From assembly GCA_000482145.1 (NCBI GenBank), contig AUXH01000063.1, positions 1 through 51,501 of the forward strand: DNA of 51,501 bases. The letters are read 5' to 3'. Position 1 is the stretch's first letter. Each line of letters begins with the position of its first letter. Shown here in pieces: positions 33,401 to 41,903 of the stretch. The notes below the pieces were generated by a model that saw only the letters and a program-made list of their open reading frames with translations, was not told the DNA's origin and searched no databases. A program made the position numbers and the translations under genes. This DNA comes from Strigomonas culicis (lineage: Eukaryota; Euglenozoa; Kinetoplastea; Trypanosomatida; Trypanosomatidae).

Positions 33401-33912
33401 GTGTGCGCATTCAGCTCCGCGCCGGCCCCCGCCGCCGCCGACGTGTGCAGCAGCAGTGGGCTGGGGGTGGGGAAGGCCAGGTACGGCGTGCTGCCCGGCG
33501 GTAGGCAGTCGACCACGCGGTGATAGACGCAGTCGGATGGGTCGTCGTGCGACACGGCGGCGAGCGCGCGGGTGGGGCTGTCACCCGCCTGGGTGAGGGA
33601 AAGATCCGCTGGTGTGGCGGAGGAGGCGCTGCTTTTTAACGTGTGCAAATCGTAGAGGAGCGAGCGGCGCCGCCCGCCGCCACCGCTGTCGGATTGCTGC
33701 ACTTGCGCTGGGGAGAAAAGGCGCCGTCCCACAGGCTTATAGAAGGCGGCGAGGAATCGGTCGTGGCCGGAGGGGCACAGGGGGCGGCCCCGCGAGGATG
33801 ACAGCGGGGTCACGAAGTAGCTAGCGGTGGGAGCGCCGTGCCGTGGGGACACTCCGGCGGCGTCGCGGCAGCGGAGCAGCCGGATGGGAAGCGGCAGGCG
33901 GGAGGTGGACAT
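30493..33912 (-). CDS. Large zinc-knuckle protein with mitochondrial-type N-terminus, unknown function
   Basis: I do not recognise this 1139-aa protein. Its first 40 residues are rich in Arg/Leu/Ser/Pro and nearly free of acids (MSTSRLPLPIRLLRCRD), as in a mitochondrial presequence. Two zinc knuckles are visible. C940-x2-C943-x4-H948-x4-C953 is canonical CCHC; C1122-x2-C1125-x3-H1129-x4-C1134 at the C-terminal tip is one residue short. A basic segment (KRSTFKMPIMYTSAASTRRK) precedes the second. In between are mixed alpha/beta blocks, for example IYILYEVTNFHAEQ and AYLRTFYWLFAVDIPPVY, separated by Ala/Pro/Gln-rich spacers. Zinc knuckles usually bind single-stranded RNA, so a role in mitochondrial RNA metabolism is a reasonable guess. 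The ATG at 33910-33912 was chosen; the longer frame starts at TTG beyond a splice acceptor. Confidence 0.65.
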   Translation of the reverse strand: MSTSRLPLPIRLLRCRDAAGVSPRHGAPTASYFVTPLSSSRGRPLCPSGHDRFLAAFYKPVGRRLFSPAQVQQSDSGGGGRRRSLLYDLHTLKSSASSATPADLSLTQAGDSPTRALAAVSHDDPSDCVYHRVVDCLPPGSTPYLAFPTPSPLLLHTSAAAGAGAELNAHTQQQKGVVVYTNTAQDCYLMKNMEQLGFLRARYRVLCRVPAALQGAVVAELRRVCGAAGARPGEARGVDATANPFVQDYMRRHGHTAGESVSASLSLTGLPSTSQLGAEADALHRLRNPYVDGGLIDFERAALRASGTISTTLTLLSCVEAEGHHERGVAVEVQNGRVDSRTPETHRTGRFQNLFLQEAAPSKRVSALLTGADGAAAAGRSAAAAGPAAPAPPHSDLSHPYARHPWLPSTSILVPARRLPGWTEAPKRRKRSPRAATAPPVLERKVRLHFSLLAISDYTDGTGSSDGGSVYILYEVTNFHAEQPGAPAPLAGPAESAGFEEIQAVFAAQHFYVVNDYVGDRVLARQVHAFSEQVKRRLTGAALQQLPMRVQHEVRRLTPEALVLLPLQSGAVGDRAEQWPLRAELAATRAEVDQLRAQPRHASPSELDASEDLAEDVDEKQEYLQLLQKTLRAKEHQQRLQWTMDTLKALLQKQGKGSSAATPLTDDGAAFLSSPTLEKRVLRWALGPTVELVELQFPHPYDRNNYLHLQHAYLHRGERKQQSQTGATPLQPSAAAELHLLSFQSESQTVVLYTGSEASAAPPARQVTRGWAVARAAVVPVLRPYVLPTPLEEGGTAAAVASCFIRRDAIHSLSPTEAHVLLSGAAPSSLPVASAQHPAAALPPPTPTDASAAVEVAVVDPAAASRAYLRTFYWLFAVDIPPVYENMRHALYRHVTQQAAPAATGGAAHETDDMQPQQTTTAAARFPLFFRWEEAAVSYCTACAQHGHTWRLCPRGGPAVFAAVAPPLLGPGDAERRRATAAARPVALSAAERQWLVQLSREEVLLSPSASAAARAELQQQPQTAGAVAETGRRVRTFVADSSLAVGGSGGARAAQQDGASGSDASPIAFPNKRSTFKMPIMYTSAASTRRKREEGGASGSMNYVERSEREKPGMHRRSVRCAYCHGKHHITTCPKLKE

Positions 33913-34276
33913 GGGGGGAGAGCCGGTACAGCACACGGCACGCTCACGTCTATGTGCGCCACTACACTCTATATAGGATCTAAGCGAATGGTGAAACGGA
34001 AAGGTAAAGGAAGACAATGCATTGAGATGTTGATCATCAAACAATCAGAAGAACAACGAGAGAGGTGGGCCATCGCAAGAGCGAATGCAAAACACAACGC
34101 ATTTGTTTTTTTTTTCTCCCCTTTTCAGTTGCTACTTAAAAAAAGAATAGAAAGAAAAACTGGTCATGGAAGTGACACACCTTATGCGACTTCCATCGAA
34201 AATAGCTCACAATAATAAACGATCCTTGTACTAGCGACTTTTCATATTATGATATATTGACCTTCGCTAGAGGGGA
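33913..34276. other. Intergenic spacer, NAE1 to zinc-knuckle gene
   Basis: AT-rich spacer with the zinc-knuckle gene acceptor near 33980. No gene seen. Confidence 0.45.
33980..34015 (-). promoter_or_regulatory. Predicted spliced-leader acceptor for the zinc-knuckle protein
   Basis: A pyrimidine-rich tract ends CCATTCGCTTAG, 67 nt before the ATG at 33912. It lies downstream of the non-ATG opening of the longer frame and so supports the shorter start. Confidence 0.5.
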
Positions 34277-36859
34277 TCAATCCTTCTCTACCTTCACCAG
34301 ACAATTGCCATATCCGTTGAAAATAACCTGTTTGGTCTCCGGTATCTCCTTATAGAAGAGGGCCTTCAGCACCTCCTGCGTCGTGATGGCGCCGACACAC
34401 GCCGCGATGGATGGAATGGCCGCCACGTATGCGTCACCGGTGTGGGGGTCGCGGTGCTCGCTTTCCTTAGAGGCCGTCCGCTGCGACGCGAGAAAAAACG
34501 TCGACTGCTGTTCCATCTCTTCACATGCGGTTTTGAGATACGCCGCGCAGGCGGTTGGGCGCGCGTGGAGCTGCTGCGCCTCCACCTCGTCCTCGGGCGC
34601 GGCTGGCAGCAGTCGCTGGAGCTCCGCGGCGACGGTGGTGATGGGGTCGCCCCGCGCGGAGCGGCGCCGCACTTCCTGCAGCGCCATGTAAGCGAGTGCG
34701 AGGGCGGGCGACTGCAGCTCAATCGGAATGGTCGTCGGGGCGTCCTCTGTGTCAGCCTCCGCCACATCGTCTTCCGCGACCTCGTACGCAGTGTGCAACG
34801 CCGACAGCAAGTGCGCCGCGCGCGCCTGAAGGTGGCGCACCCACACGGCGTCATGTACCTTCACCGTGTAGGGTGTCGCGGGAAGCGGCGTGGTGTCGGC
34901 CGACGCGGAAGACGGCTCGAGGTCGTACAGCCCCTCCAGACCGTCATTGCAGTCGAAGGAGACCACCTTGAATAAGAACACATTCTTCACGACCTCTTTG
35001 GTAAGTTCGTGAAGACAGTCAAGAATGTAGGCTTGCACGTGTTCGCGCTCCGCCTTACCAAAGCGTGCGGAGGCCGCGGTGTCCGCCTCGGAAAGAACAT
35101 CGTCCCAGATCTGCCGCCCGCACATCGCGACGACCGTGTTCACGTCCGCCTCGTGTTTGCTCTTGTAGATGCAATGCATCTTGTTGTACCACGGCGTGAC
35201 GGTCGTGATGTCCGGCAGGTCGCCGTTGAAGGGCAGCACGTGCGTGCCCACGCAGCGCCCCTCACCTGCCGTCGTGGCGGCGCCGCTCTCGGTGGGGGAC
35301 GGAAGCGTCACGCTCAAGGTGACGTAGTTCTCTTCATAAAACACCTTCACGCTATGCAGGATGTAGTACAGCAGCACCTCGCGCGGCCGGTGCAACAAGT
35401 ACAGCAGCCGCGCGGTCTGCGAGGGCGCCGGCGCGGCCGCGGCCCGCTGCTGGAAGCGGCCGTAGAGCGCTGCCAGGGGGGCGAAGGCCAACGTCGCCGG
35501 GCTGCGGGACGCGAAGAGGTTGCAGAGCTGCTGGTACACCTTCTGCGCCGCCGCCGTCGGCCGATTCAGCAGCGCATTCAGCGCGAGCTCCGCCTCCTCG
35601 AAGGTCTCCTGCGCGGGCTGCTGCCGCCGCCGCATGCCGTTGAGCGCCACCCGCATCGCCTGCAGCACCTCCCTCGAGAGCTGCAGGTTCGGCCGAGCCG
35701 CCGCCGCTGCCGCTGTCGCGTCGACCGCAAACGGCGCGAAGAGCGCCGGCTGCGCCGCCATTACTTTACGCAATGCAAAGTGCAGTAGGCAGGTATACGG
35801 GATGTGGCTGTGCAGCGCCACCTTGTCGGCATCCGCGCTGTCAAACTGCACGTCATCGTCCGGGTTGATGCCGTCGAAGAAGGCCCGCAGGTCCTCGAAC
35901 GGGAGAAGGAAGCGGAGGTCGACCGTCGGCTTGCCGTACTCGGGCGAGGTGTTGTTAACGATCGTGTCCTCGTTCAGCACCTGCAGGCTCGCCACCATGC
36001 CGCAGGCGGTCAGCGCAAAGATAGGCAGCTGCGCGCAGGGCGCCAAGCAGTCGTACACGGAGCCCCCAGCGGCGCGCTCGGTGGCTGGGGCTGGCACGTC
36101 CGCCGCGCTCGCCCGCGCCGTCTCTGCCGGGGCGGCAGGCGGCGCGCGGCGCTGGTGCAGCAGCCGCAGCACCTGCCCCTTCAGCACGTCGTCTGGGAAG
36201 GACGCCGTGGCGCTGTCGCCGTTGTGGAAGAGATAAAACGGGACGCGCACAAAGTTCATGACCGTGCGCAGGAGCGGCGACGTGAGGGAGTGGGGGTCCG
36301 CCACGCGGTCCGTCAACAGCAGCGCCGAGATGTGCCTAAGGGCCGCGCCGTCCGCCGCCGGCGGCACCCGCACCGCGCACCGCAGCAGCTGCAGCAGCGC
36401 GCCGCGCCGGTCGCCCCCACGGTCCGCGCCCGCGGCCGCGAGCGACGGGTCGAACACGGCGGTGAAGCGCCGCGCCCACACCTCGGGCGCCTCCGCGACG
36501 TAGTGGCACGCGCAGTCGCGGTTCAGCTGGCTCAGGTAGGCCGCGGTGCGCTCGGCCAGGAAGGGCGACGACGCCGTGTCCGCGTGGCAGTCGCTCGGCA
36601 ACAGGAAAAAGTTCTCCGTCAGGTGCTCCGGTCGCACCCGCTGCTCGTCCACGAGCGTGACCGCGCGGAGGCCCAGTAGGATGAGGTTCTTCAGTGCCGC
36701 GACCGCCGGCCCGGTGGCGCCCAACACGACGAGGTGAGCCTCCTCCAGGTTGCACTGCTCGCGCGCGCCCCAAAGGCGCAGCTGACGGTCATAGCGGTCG
36801 GCGATGACGGGGGCCGTCGCGGGACGGTCCGTAGAAGTAGCTTCGCTAACTGCGAGCAT
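34277..36859 (-). CDS. NAE1: NEDD8-activating enzyme E1 regulatory subunit (APPBP1/ULA1)
   Basis: This 860-aa E1-like protein begins with the family block YDRQLRLWG, a Rossmann segment (VVLGATGPAVAALKNLILLG) and LTENFFL. Several stretches match APPBP1 specifically: the HSHIPYTCLLHFALRKVM block, FEEAELALNALL, LPFNGDLPDITT with YKSKHEADVNTV, and the closing AACVGAITTQEVLKALFYK and IFNGYGNCLVKV. In the active heterodimer this subunit supports the catalytic UBA3 subunit, which adenylates NEDD8 for cullin modification; it has no catalytic cysteine of its own. UBA3 is not in this window. It is much longer than human NAE1 (534 aa) because of Ala-rich insertions, notably near 195-235 and 395-460. The second in-frame Met (ATG at 36857-36859) is taken as the start, since the codon before it is TTG. 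Confidence 0.88.
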   Translation of the reverse strand: MLAVSEATSTDRPATAPVIADRYDRQLRLWGAREQCNLEEAHLVVLGATGPAVAALKNLILLGLRAVTLVDEQRVRPEHLTENFFLLPSDCHADTASSPFLAERTAAYLSQLNRDCACHYVAEAPEVWARRFTAVFDPSLAAAGADRGGDRRGALLQLLRCAVRVPPAADGAALRHISALLLTDRVADPHSLTSPLLRTVMNFVRVPFYLFHNGDSATASFPDDVLKGQVLRLLHQRRAPPAAPAETARASAADVPAPATERAAGGSVYDCLAPCAQLPIFALTACGMVASLQVLNEDTIVNNTSPEYGKPTVDLRFLLPFEDLRAFFDGINPDDDVQFDSADADKVALHSHIPYTCLLHFALRKVMAAQPALFAPFAVDATAAAAAARPNLQLSREVLQAMRVALNGMRRRQQPAQETFEEAELALNALLNRPTAAAQKVYQQLCNLFASRSPATLAFAPLAALYGRFQQRAAAAPAPSQTARLLYLLHRPREVLLYYILHSVKVFYEENYVTLSVTLPSPTESGAATTAGEGRCVGTHVLPFNGDLPDITTVTPWYNKMHCIYKSKHEADVNTVVAMCGRQIWDDVLSEADTAASARFGKAEREHVQAYILDCLHELTKEVVKNVFLFKVVSFDCNDGLEGLYDLEPSSASADTTPLPATPYTVKVHDAVWVRHLQARAAHLLSALHTAYEVAEDDVAEADTEDAPTTIPIELQSPALALAYMALQEVRRRSARGDPITTVAAELQRLLPAAPEDEVEAQQLHARPTACAAYLKTACEEMEQQSTFFLASQRTASKESEHRDPHTGDAYVAAIPSIAACVGAITTQEVLKALFYKEIPETKQVIFNGYGNCLVKVEKD

Positions 36860-37386
36860 CAATATCTCTCCTTCGCGAGATCGCTTCGTTTTTTTTTTGA
36901 TTGTATTTGTTTATACTTTCACTTTTGAGTAGGACCACTCAAAAGGTGCTAAATACTGTTATAAAAAAAAAAGACAAAGGAAAGAGGCGGAGAACAAAAA
37001 TGTATTATTCATTTTTATCTTCACTTCTTCTCCATTCAAAAAGAATAACAACCATTTGAAAGTAACACACCGTGTGTATACATAATAGAGTTGTACAGTG
37101 CATGTACACAAGAATGAAGTTTCTTTTCTGTACAAAAAAAAAAAAATGAATGCCTGTATTATACTACATCATGGAAACAATCAATAATATATATATATAT
37201 ATATAACGAAACAATAACAACAAAAATACATGCAAAGAATGCAATGTGTAGCAAGTATCACTTAAAACGTGCGGTGCACCTATACGGATGTGGCGATGAC
37301 GCAACGCCGGTCTCCAGTGCCAACAGTAAGAAAAGCCACTGATTTCCTTTTTCTATTTTTTTTTCTAGTCACATCGCCACTCAGGA
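36860..37386. other. Intergenic spacer, LIM gene to NAE1
   Basis: AT-rich with a (TA)9 repeat at 37188-37205 and A-runs. No gene seen. The GC content rises in the 120 bases beside the LIM stop codon. Confidence 0.4.
37188..37205. repeat. (TA)9 microsatellite
   Basis: Alternating TA in the LIM/NAE1 spacer. Confidence 0.9.
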
Positions 37387-38358
37387 CTACTCGAGCGCCG
37401 GAATGGTGCTCCCGTTTTCGACCTCCTTCACGCTGCGCTGCTTCTTTTTCTTCTGCCCCGGCCGCCCATCCTCGCGCGACATGCGGGTCAGCATATTCGC
37501 GTCGTTCTGCGTGAAGTACTGTTGCCGCTGCATGAGCGCAAAGCTGCGGCTCGTCGTGTTGCGGCTGTCGTGGAGGTGCGGCGGGACGCCGAGCGACGGC
37601 GGCACCGCGCCGGAGACGGCGCTCTGGCCGAGCACCGGCGCCCCGGTCGCCACTGGCGCCGCCTGCTGCAGGCGGCGAACCTGCGTCGGCGCGTTGCCCT
37701 TCTCGACGCAGGCGGCGCACACCGGCCTGCCGTGCTGCTCCAGGAAAGGCTCCGTGACGCCGCGGCGGCCGCAGACGGCGCAGCGCAGGCAGCGCTCGTG
37801 GAAGAAGAGGCGTGGGCCGACCGGGACGCGGCGCACGGGGTCGACCGGCCCGTGGCACTCCGCGCACAGCACGTGTACGTCCTCCGTCACGTAGACGGGC
37901 CCTGTGTAGGAGGGCCGGATGTTCATCTGCGCCATGAAGCGCGCGTGCTCCTCCGCAACGCTCTCGTAGTGCGCGTTGACGTGCGGACCGGTGGTGAGCT
38001 CTACCTTCTGCGTCGTCACCGGCGCCACCTTTGCCCGCGCGCTCTTGCGCGCGCGGGGGCTCTCCTTCGCGTTCGTGGCGGCCGGCGCAGCGGGCGGCTC
38101 CGTCGCGGGCTGCGGCGCCGCGCTGCTAGGGGGTTCGGCCGGTGCGGCCTCGTCCGCGGCGGCGGGCGGCGCGCTCTCGGCCGGGTCAGTGCTGTTGTTC
38201 GCATCGACCTCTGCCTCCTCTACGTTGGGCTCTTGGTCGCCGTTACCCGCTTCTGGTGAAGGCACCGCGTCAGTGTTCTCTTCAGCTTCCGTTGCTGCAG
38301 GGGCGGCTGCCTCCTCGGGCGCCGCAACGGGGTCCACTACTACTTCCTCATCTGACAT
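37387..38358 (-). CDS. Single LIM-domain protein
   Basis: This 323-aa protein has one complete LIM zinc domain: C165-x2-C168-x18-H187-x2-C190-x2-C193-x2-C196-x17-C214-x2-C217. This is the full two-zinc ligand set with normal spacing. Residues 1-100 are an acidic Ala/Pro/Glu-rich disordered region, followed by a short basic patch (PRARKSARAK). The C-terminal 100 residues are Ser/Gln-rich and contain a lysine run (KKKKQRS). LIM domains are protein-interaction modules; the partner is unknown. The upstream frame has many hydrophobic residues but starts from a non-ATG codon and passes through a predicted splice acceptor, so the ATG at 38356-38358 is preferred. Zinc-domain identity is sure; cellular role is not. 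Confidence 0.8.
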   Translation of the reverse strand: MSDEEVVVDPVAAPEEAAAPAATEAEENTDAVPSPEAGNGDQEPNVEEAEVDANNSTDPAESAPPAAADEAAPAEPPSSAAPQPATEPPAAPAATNAKESPRARKSARAKVAPVTTQKVELTTGPHVNAHYESVAEEHARFMAQMNIRPSYTGPVYVTEDVHVLCAECHGPVDPVRRVPVGPRLFFHERCLRCAVCGRRGVTEPFLEQHGRPVCAACVEKGNAPTQVRRLQQAAPVATGAPVLGQSAVSGAVPPSLGVPPHLHDSRNTTSRSFALMQRQQYFTQNDANMLTRMSREDGRPGQKKKKQRSVKEVENGSTIPALE

Positions 38359-38993
38359 GTTGGTTTCGCGTTTATATAGAAGGTGCTTTTTTTTTTTTTC
38401 ACACAGAGAAGTTTGTGTGAACACTGCAGAAACGAAAAGTGAGCGATGCGAGAAAAAAAAAGAATAATAATGAAGAGAGACTGGATTGATTTCTATCAAT
38501 ATCAAACTTATTTGTAGGAAAGATAGTTTAGATACTAGGAAGAGGATCAGAAAAGGGAAACAAAAAGAAAAACGATAAAGCACAGACACATGTCACACTC
38601 CTTCAGGTTGGACGTTTTAAAGGGAAAAAAGAAACATCATTTCCCATTTGGTTGTGCAAAAATGCATGTGAGATGGGGTTAGCTAATACTTGTATATATG
38701 TACAATACGATTTTATATACATCGGCACCGGCGCCACGTGTTCTTGCTCCGGTTACACCGTCCGTAAAACGGGGCAACCTCCACACTGGTATTCATGACG
38801 AGCACTCTGAAGATCTCTCCAGAATACAGCGGGGCAATGAAGAAAAAAAAAATCCACAAGTCTCTACATACTCAACATCTCTTCTTCAAACATAATAATA
38901 ATGAAGAAGAATGGGAAAATATTTAAAACACACATCTACTCACCCCCAAAAAAAAATTAATATAATCTTTTAAAAACAAAATGCTTGCATTGG
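38359..38993. other. Intergenic spacer, DNAI4 to LIM gene
   Basis: AT-rich except for a GC-rich island at about 38721-38838. Contains the LIM acceptor. A 65-codon plus-strand frame across the island is not convincing. Confidence 0.45.
38424..38462 (-). promoter_or_regulatory. Predicted spliced-leader acceptor for the LIM protein
   Basis: A T/C-rich tract ends CGTTTCTGCAG, 65 nt before the ATG at 38358. It cuts through the hydrophobic upstream frame, which is therefore not translated. Confidence 0.5.
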
Positions 38994-41642
38994 CTACCCG
39001 GTCTGATTCCGCACGGCATCGTCGAACCATTGGATCTGCTGGTCCTCGTCCATCTCGGGCCGCTCGAAGCGCTTGTCCTTCAGCAGGAAGACGGTGACGT
39101 CGCCCTCCTCGTCGCCGACAACGAGCACGGCGCTCTCCTGCTCCGCGAAGAGCACACAGCTGAGACGGCGGTGGTCCGTGAACTGGATGTGCGCCTGGGG
39201 GTACACGACGTCGCTGATGGACCACACCTCCACGCAGCCCTGTGCGGTCGCCGTGGCAAAGAGCAGCGCGTTCGTGTACGACCACGCCACGTCCTGCACC
39301 GCGTCCTGGTTGAGGCTGTCGAAGGTCAGCACCTTCGCGCTGCGCCCGACGCGGTACAGCCGCGAGGTCCAATCCACGCTGCACGTAAGGAAGTAGTAGG
39401 GGTGGAAGGGAGACCAGCGCACGCGGTACACCAGCTCCGTGTGCGGCTCGTACGCGACGTCGTACGTCTCCGTCTGGCTCTTGTTGCACTGGTACACGCA
39501 GCCCTCCTCTGTGCCGACGATGTAGATCGCGTCGTCCAGCGGGGAGATGTCGAAGCACATGCCGCCGGACTGCTGCGATAGAATCGTCTCCTCGCGCGGC
39601 GCGCCCTCGCGGCGGCGGCCGGCCGCCTCGTCGGACTCCGACACGCCCTCCACAAACGTCGTCTCCGTCCGCTCGTTCGTCGGCCGCTTCAGGTGCATCA
39701 GGTCCGGCGCGAGCCGCTCGACGGACTTGCCGACCGCCCACTGCACGACGCGGCCGTCCGCGGCGACGGACATGAGGAACTCGCCGCGGTCCTTGCCGCG
39801 GATGACCCAGCGCAGCTCCCACACCGCGCCGGTGTGCACGCCGGTGCTCACGTTCGGCAGGATGCTCGGCGCGACCAGGTCGCGCTGGATGTCGTAGACG
39901 ACGATGCTGCCGTCCGTGCACCCGACGGCGAGCAGCGACGGGTGCTCGGAGGAGAAGGCGAGCGCGCTGACGCTCGTCTCGGCGTGCAGGGACAACACCA
40001 GCTCCGGCGCCAGCGGGTTCTTCAGCGACCAGCAGCACAGCAGCCCGCGCTCGCTCTTGTCCGCGGGGTCCGCCCTCGCCTCCGCGAGCGCGTCGCGCTT
40101 CTCGCCGCGGGCGCTGTAGCCGACCGCGAGGATGTCGGGCTCCTTGCGGTTCCACGTCATGGCGGTCACGCGGCGGCCGGCCGTCTGCGGCGCGCGGTAG
40201 CACCAGAGCGGCTGCAGGCTCTCGGCGCTCAGCGCGACCGGCGGCACAGCGGCCCCGCCCGCGGAGGCGGCGGCCGCGCCCTCCGCCTCCGCGGTGCCGT
40301 CGTCGTCCCCGCGCGAGCGGGAGCGGGCCGCGGCGTCGCTGTCGGCGCGGCCGCGCGGCACGCGCTCGCAGTGCGCGTCCATGTCGATGCCGCGGTACGC
40401 CAGCTGCGAGCGCTCCATGAAGTTCTGCACCACCGCGCGCTCCATCACACGCAGGTTCGACAGCAGCGACTCCGCGAAGATCCACTTCTTGGAGACCGCC
40501 GGCGCGCCCTTGTCGCCGTTGATGGAGTCTCTATGGTGCGTGGAGCTGTCGCCGAAGGAGCTGCGGCTGCCGTTCATCTCGTCCTCGTTCCCCTCCGCCT
40601 CCTCGTCCACCTCAGCGTCGCCCTCCTCGCCGTCCTCGTCCTCGGCGGCATTGCCACCCTCGCCGTCGACCGCGTCCTTCGCGGCCTCCGCCTCCTCCTC
40701 CGCGTCTTCCCCCCCGTGAAGGGGCTGAAACTCGTCGTGCAGCATCCACGTCGTCACCTGTATGGCGCCGGCATCGCACTTGTCGGCGGGCCGCACCTCC
40801 GCGTGGATCGACTTCTTGGGCGCCGCGAAGGTGAGCGTGCCGCGCTTCTGGAAGCGCGTCCCCTCGTCCACGTGGCTCGCGCGCTCCAGTGCCGCGTTGG
40901 CGGCGTTGCGATCATTCGCGCGGCGTAGGTCCTCGCGGTTCTCGCTCGACACCGCCTCGTCCTGGTGCTCGTATAGGAAGATGGTCGGGGTCTCGCACAG
41001 CGTGACGGTCGTCATCTGCTGCGCCCACTGGCGGCGCTGCGGCTCCGTGAAGCGGGGCACCGGCTCCGCGATGGCCTCGTCCATCAGCTGCAGCTTCTGC
41101 ACCGCCTTGCTCGTCAGCGCGAGCCCAACCTTGTTGGGCGAGCTCGAGCTCTCGGGCGCCACGAAGGACGCCTGCGACATGCTTGTGCTGTTCTCCAGGC
41201 TCTCCTGGCCGTCGCCGCCGCTGCTCTTGTAGCCGCGCGAGCTCGCGCCCTGCTCGCTGTTGAGGAAGGACGAGCGGAACATCGAGCTGCCCATGTTGTA
41301 GTTCGCCGTGCTGTTCAGCATGGACTCCTGCCTCTGCAGGCTGCGGGTCGTGCCGCCGCCGCCCTGGTGGCCGGACTTGCGCTGCAGCTGCAGCGGGGTG
41401 CGGTTAATGCCGTTGTCGAGCACGTGCACGGTCGACTCCACGTCCATGCGGAGCTCCTGCGCGCGGCGCAGTGCCTCGCTCTGCGCGGGCGACGGACGGC
41501 CCTTCTTGGACCCGCTCTTGCTGCTGAGGAGGGAGGCCGTCCCCGCGGCCGGCCGGTTCTGCATGGCGCGGAAAGACGCGTTCGTCGAGGCTTTGGCGGC
41601 GGAAGAGCTCTTCGCCTGATCCAGGGTCGATTGCTGTGACAT
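38994..41642 (-). CDS. DNAI4: Axonemal inner-arm dynein intermediate chain (DNAI4/WDR78/IC138-like)
   Basis: This 882-aa protein has a Ser-rich N-terminus, then the dynein intermediate chain segment CETPTIFLYEHQDEAVSSEN (about 219-238) and, some 45 residues on, KRGTLTFAAPKKSIHAEV and QVTTWMLHDEF, which recall WDR78/IC138. An acidic insert (about 310-360) precedes a WD40 propeller (about 470-870), with repeat cores such as LAVGCTDGSIVVYD, FLMSVAADGRVVQW, YFLTCSVDWTSRLY and LFATATAQGCVEVW. In Chlamydomonas IC138 is part of the I1/f two-headed inner dynein arm that controls flagellar waveform; here the site should be the flagellar axoneme. IC138 is preferred over IC140 on the N-terminal motifs. 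The ATG at 41640-41642 lies 23 nt after an acceptor AG. Confidence 0.8.
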   Translation of the reverse strand: MSQQSTLDQAKSSSAAKASTNASFRAMQNRPAAGTASLLSSKSGSKKGRPSPAQSEALRRAQELRMDVESTVHVLDNGINRTPLQLQRKSGHQGGGGTTRSLQRQESMLNSTANYNMGSSMFRSSFLNSEQGASSRGYKSSGGDGQESLENSTSMSQASFVAPESSSSPNKVGLALTSKAVQKLQLMDEAIAEPVPRFTEPQRRQWAQQMTTVTLCETPTIFLYEHQDEAVSSENREDLRRANDRNAANAALERASHVDEGTRFQKRGTLTFAAPKKSIHAEVRPADKCDAGAIQVTTWMLHDEFQPLHGGEDAEEEAEAAKDAVDGEGGNAAEDEDGEEGDAEVDEEAEGNEDEMNGSRSSFGDSSTHHRDSINGDKGAPAVSKKWIFAESLLSNLRVMERAVVQNFMERSQLAYRGIDMDAHCERVPRGRADSDAAARSRSRGDDDGTAEAEGAAAASAGGAAVPPVALSAESLQPLWCYRAPQTAGRRVTAMTWNRKEPDILAVGYSARGEKRDALAEARADPADKSERGLLCCWSLKNPLAPELVLSLHAETSVSALAFSSEHPSLLAVGCTDGSIVVYDIQRDLVAPSILPNVSTGVHTGAVWELRWVIRGKDRGEFLMSVAADGRVVQWAVGKSVERLAPDLMHLKRPTNERTETTFVEGVSESDEAAGRRREGAPREETILSQQSGGMCFDISPLDDAIYIVGTEEGCVYQCNKSQTETYDVAYEPHTELVYRVRWSPFHPYYFLTCSVDWTSRLYRVGRSAKVLTFDSLNQDAVQDVAWSYTNALLFATATAQGCVEVWSISDVVYPQAHIQFTDHRRLSCVLFAEQESAVLVVGDEEGDVTVFLLKDKRFERPEMDEDQQIQWFDDAVRNQTG

Positions 41643-41665
41643 GGGTTACAAGTCGCTCTATAATA

Positions 41666-41700
41666 CTCAGATAAAAGAAATGATAATAAACAAAAATAAA
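41666..41700 (-). promoter_or_regulatory. Predicted spliced-leader acceptor for DNAI4
   Basis: A T-rich tract ends TTTTATCTGAG, 23 nt before the ATG at 41642. Confidence 0.45.
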
Positions 41701-41903
41701 AAAATCAGCTGCTTGAAAAGAGTAGAGATGGATCGATAAAAAGACGGAATAGAAGATGGATATTGATAGAGAAACCCAAGTAGCTTCACGCAGGCACAGG
41801 TGGTCCATTTTCATACGGAGCACCTATAAAAACAAAACCGCCCGAGAAACAAAAGAAAATCAGTTTGTATCAATAGCCATGATAAAATCACAAAGCAAAA
41901 CTA

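Noticed and set aside
38359..38589. Hydrophobic 77-residue extension of the LIM protein
   Set aside because: No ATG at its start, AT-rich spacer composition, and a splice acceptor inside it.
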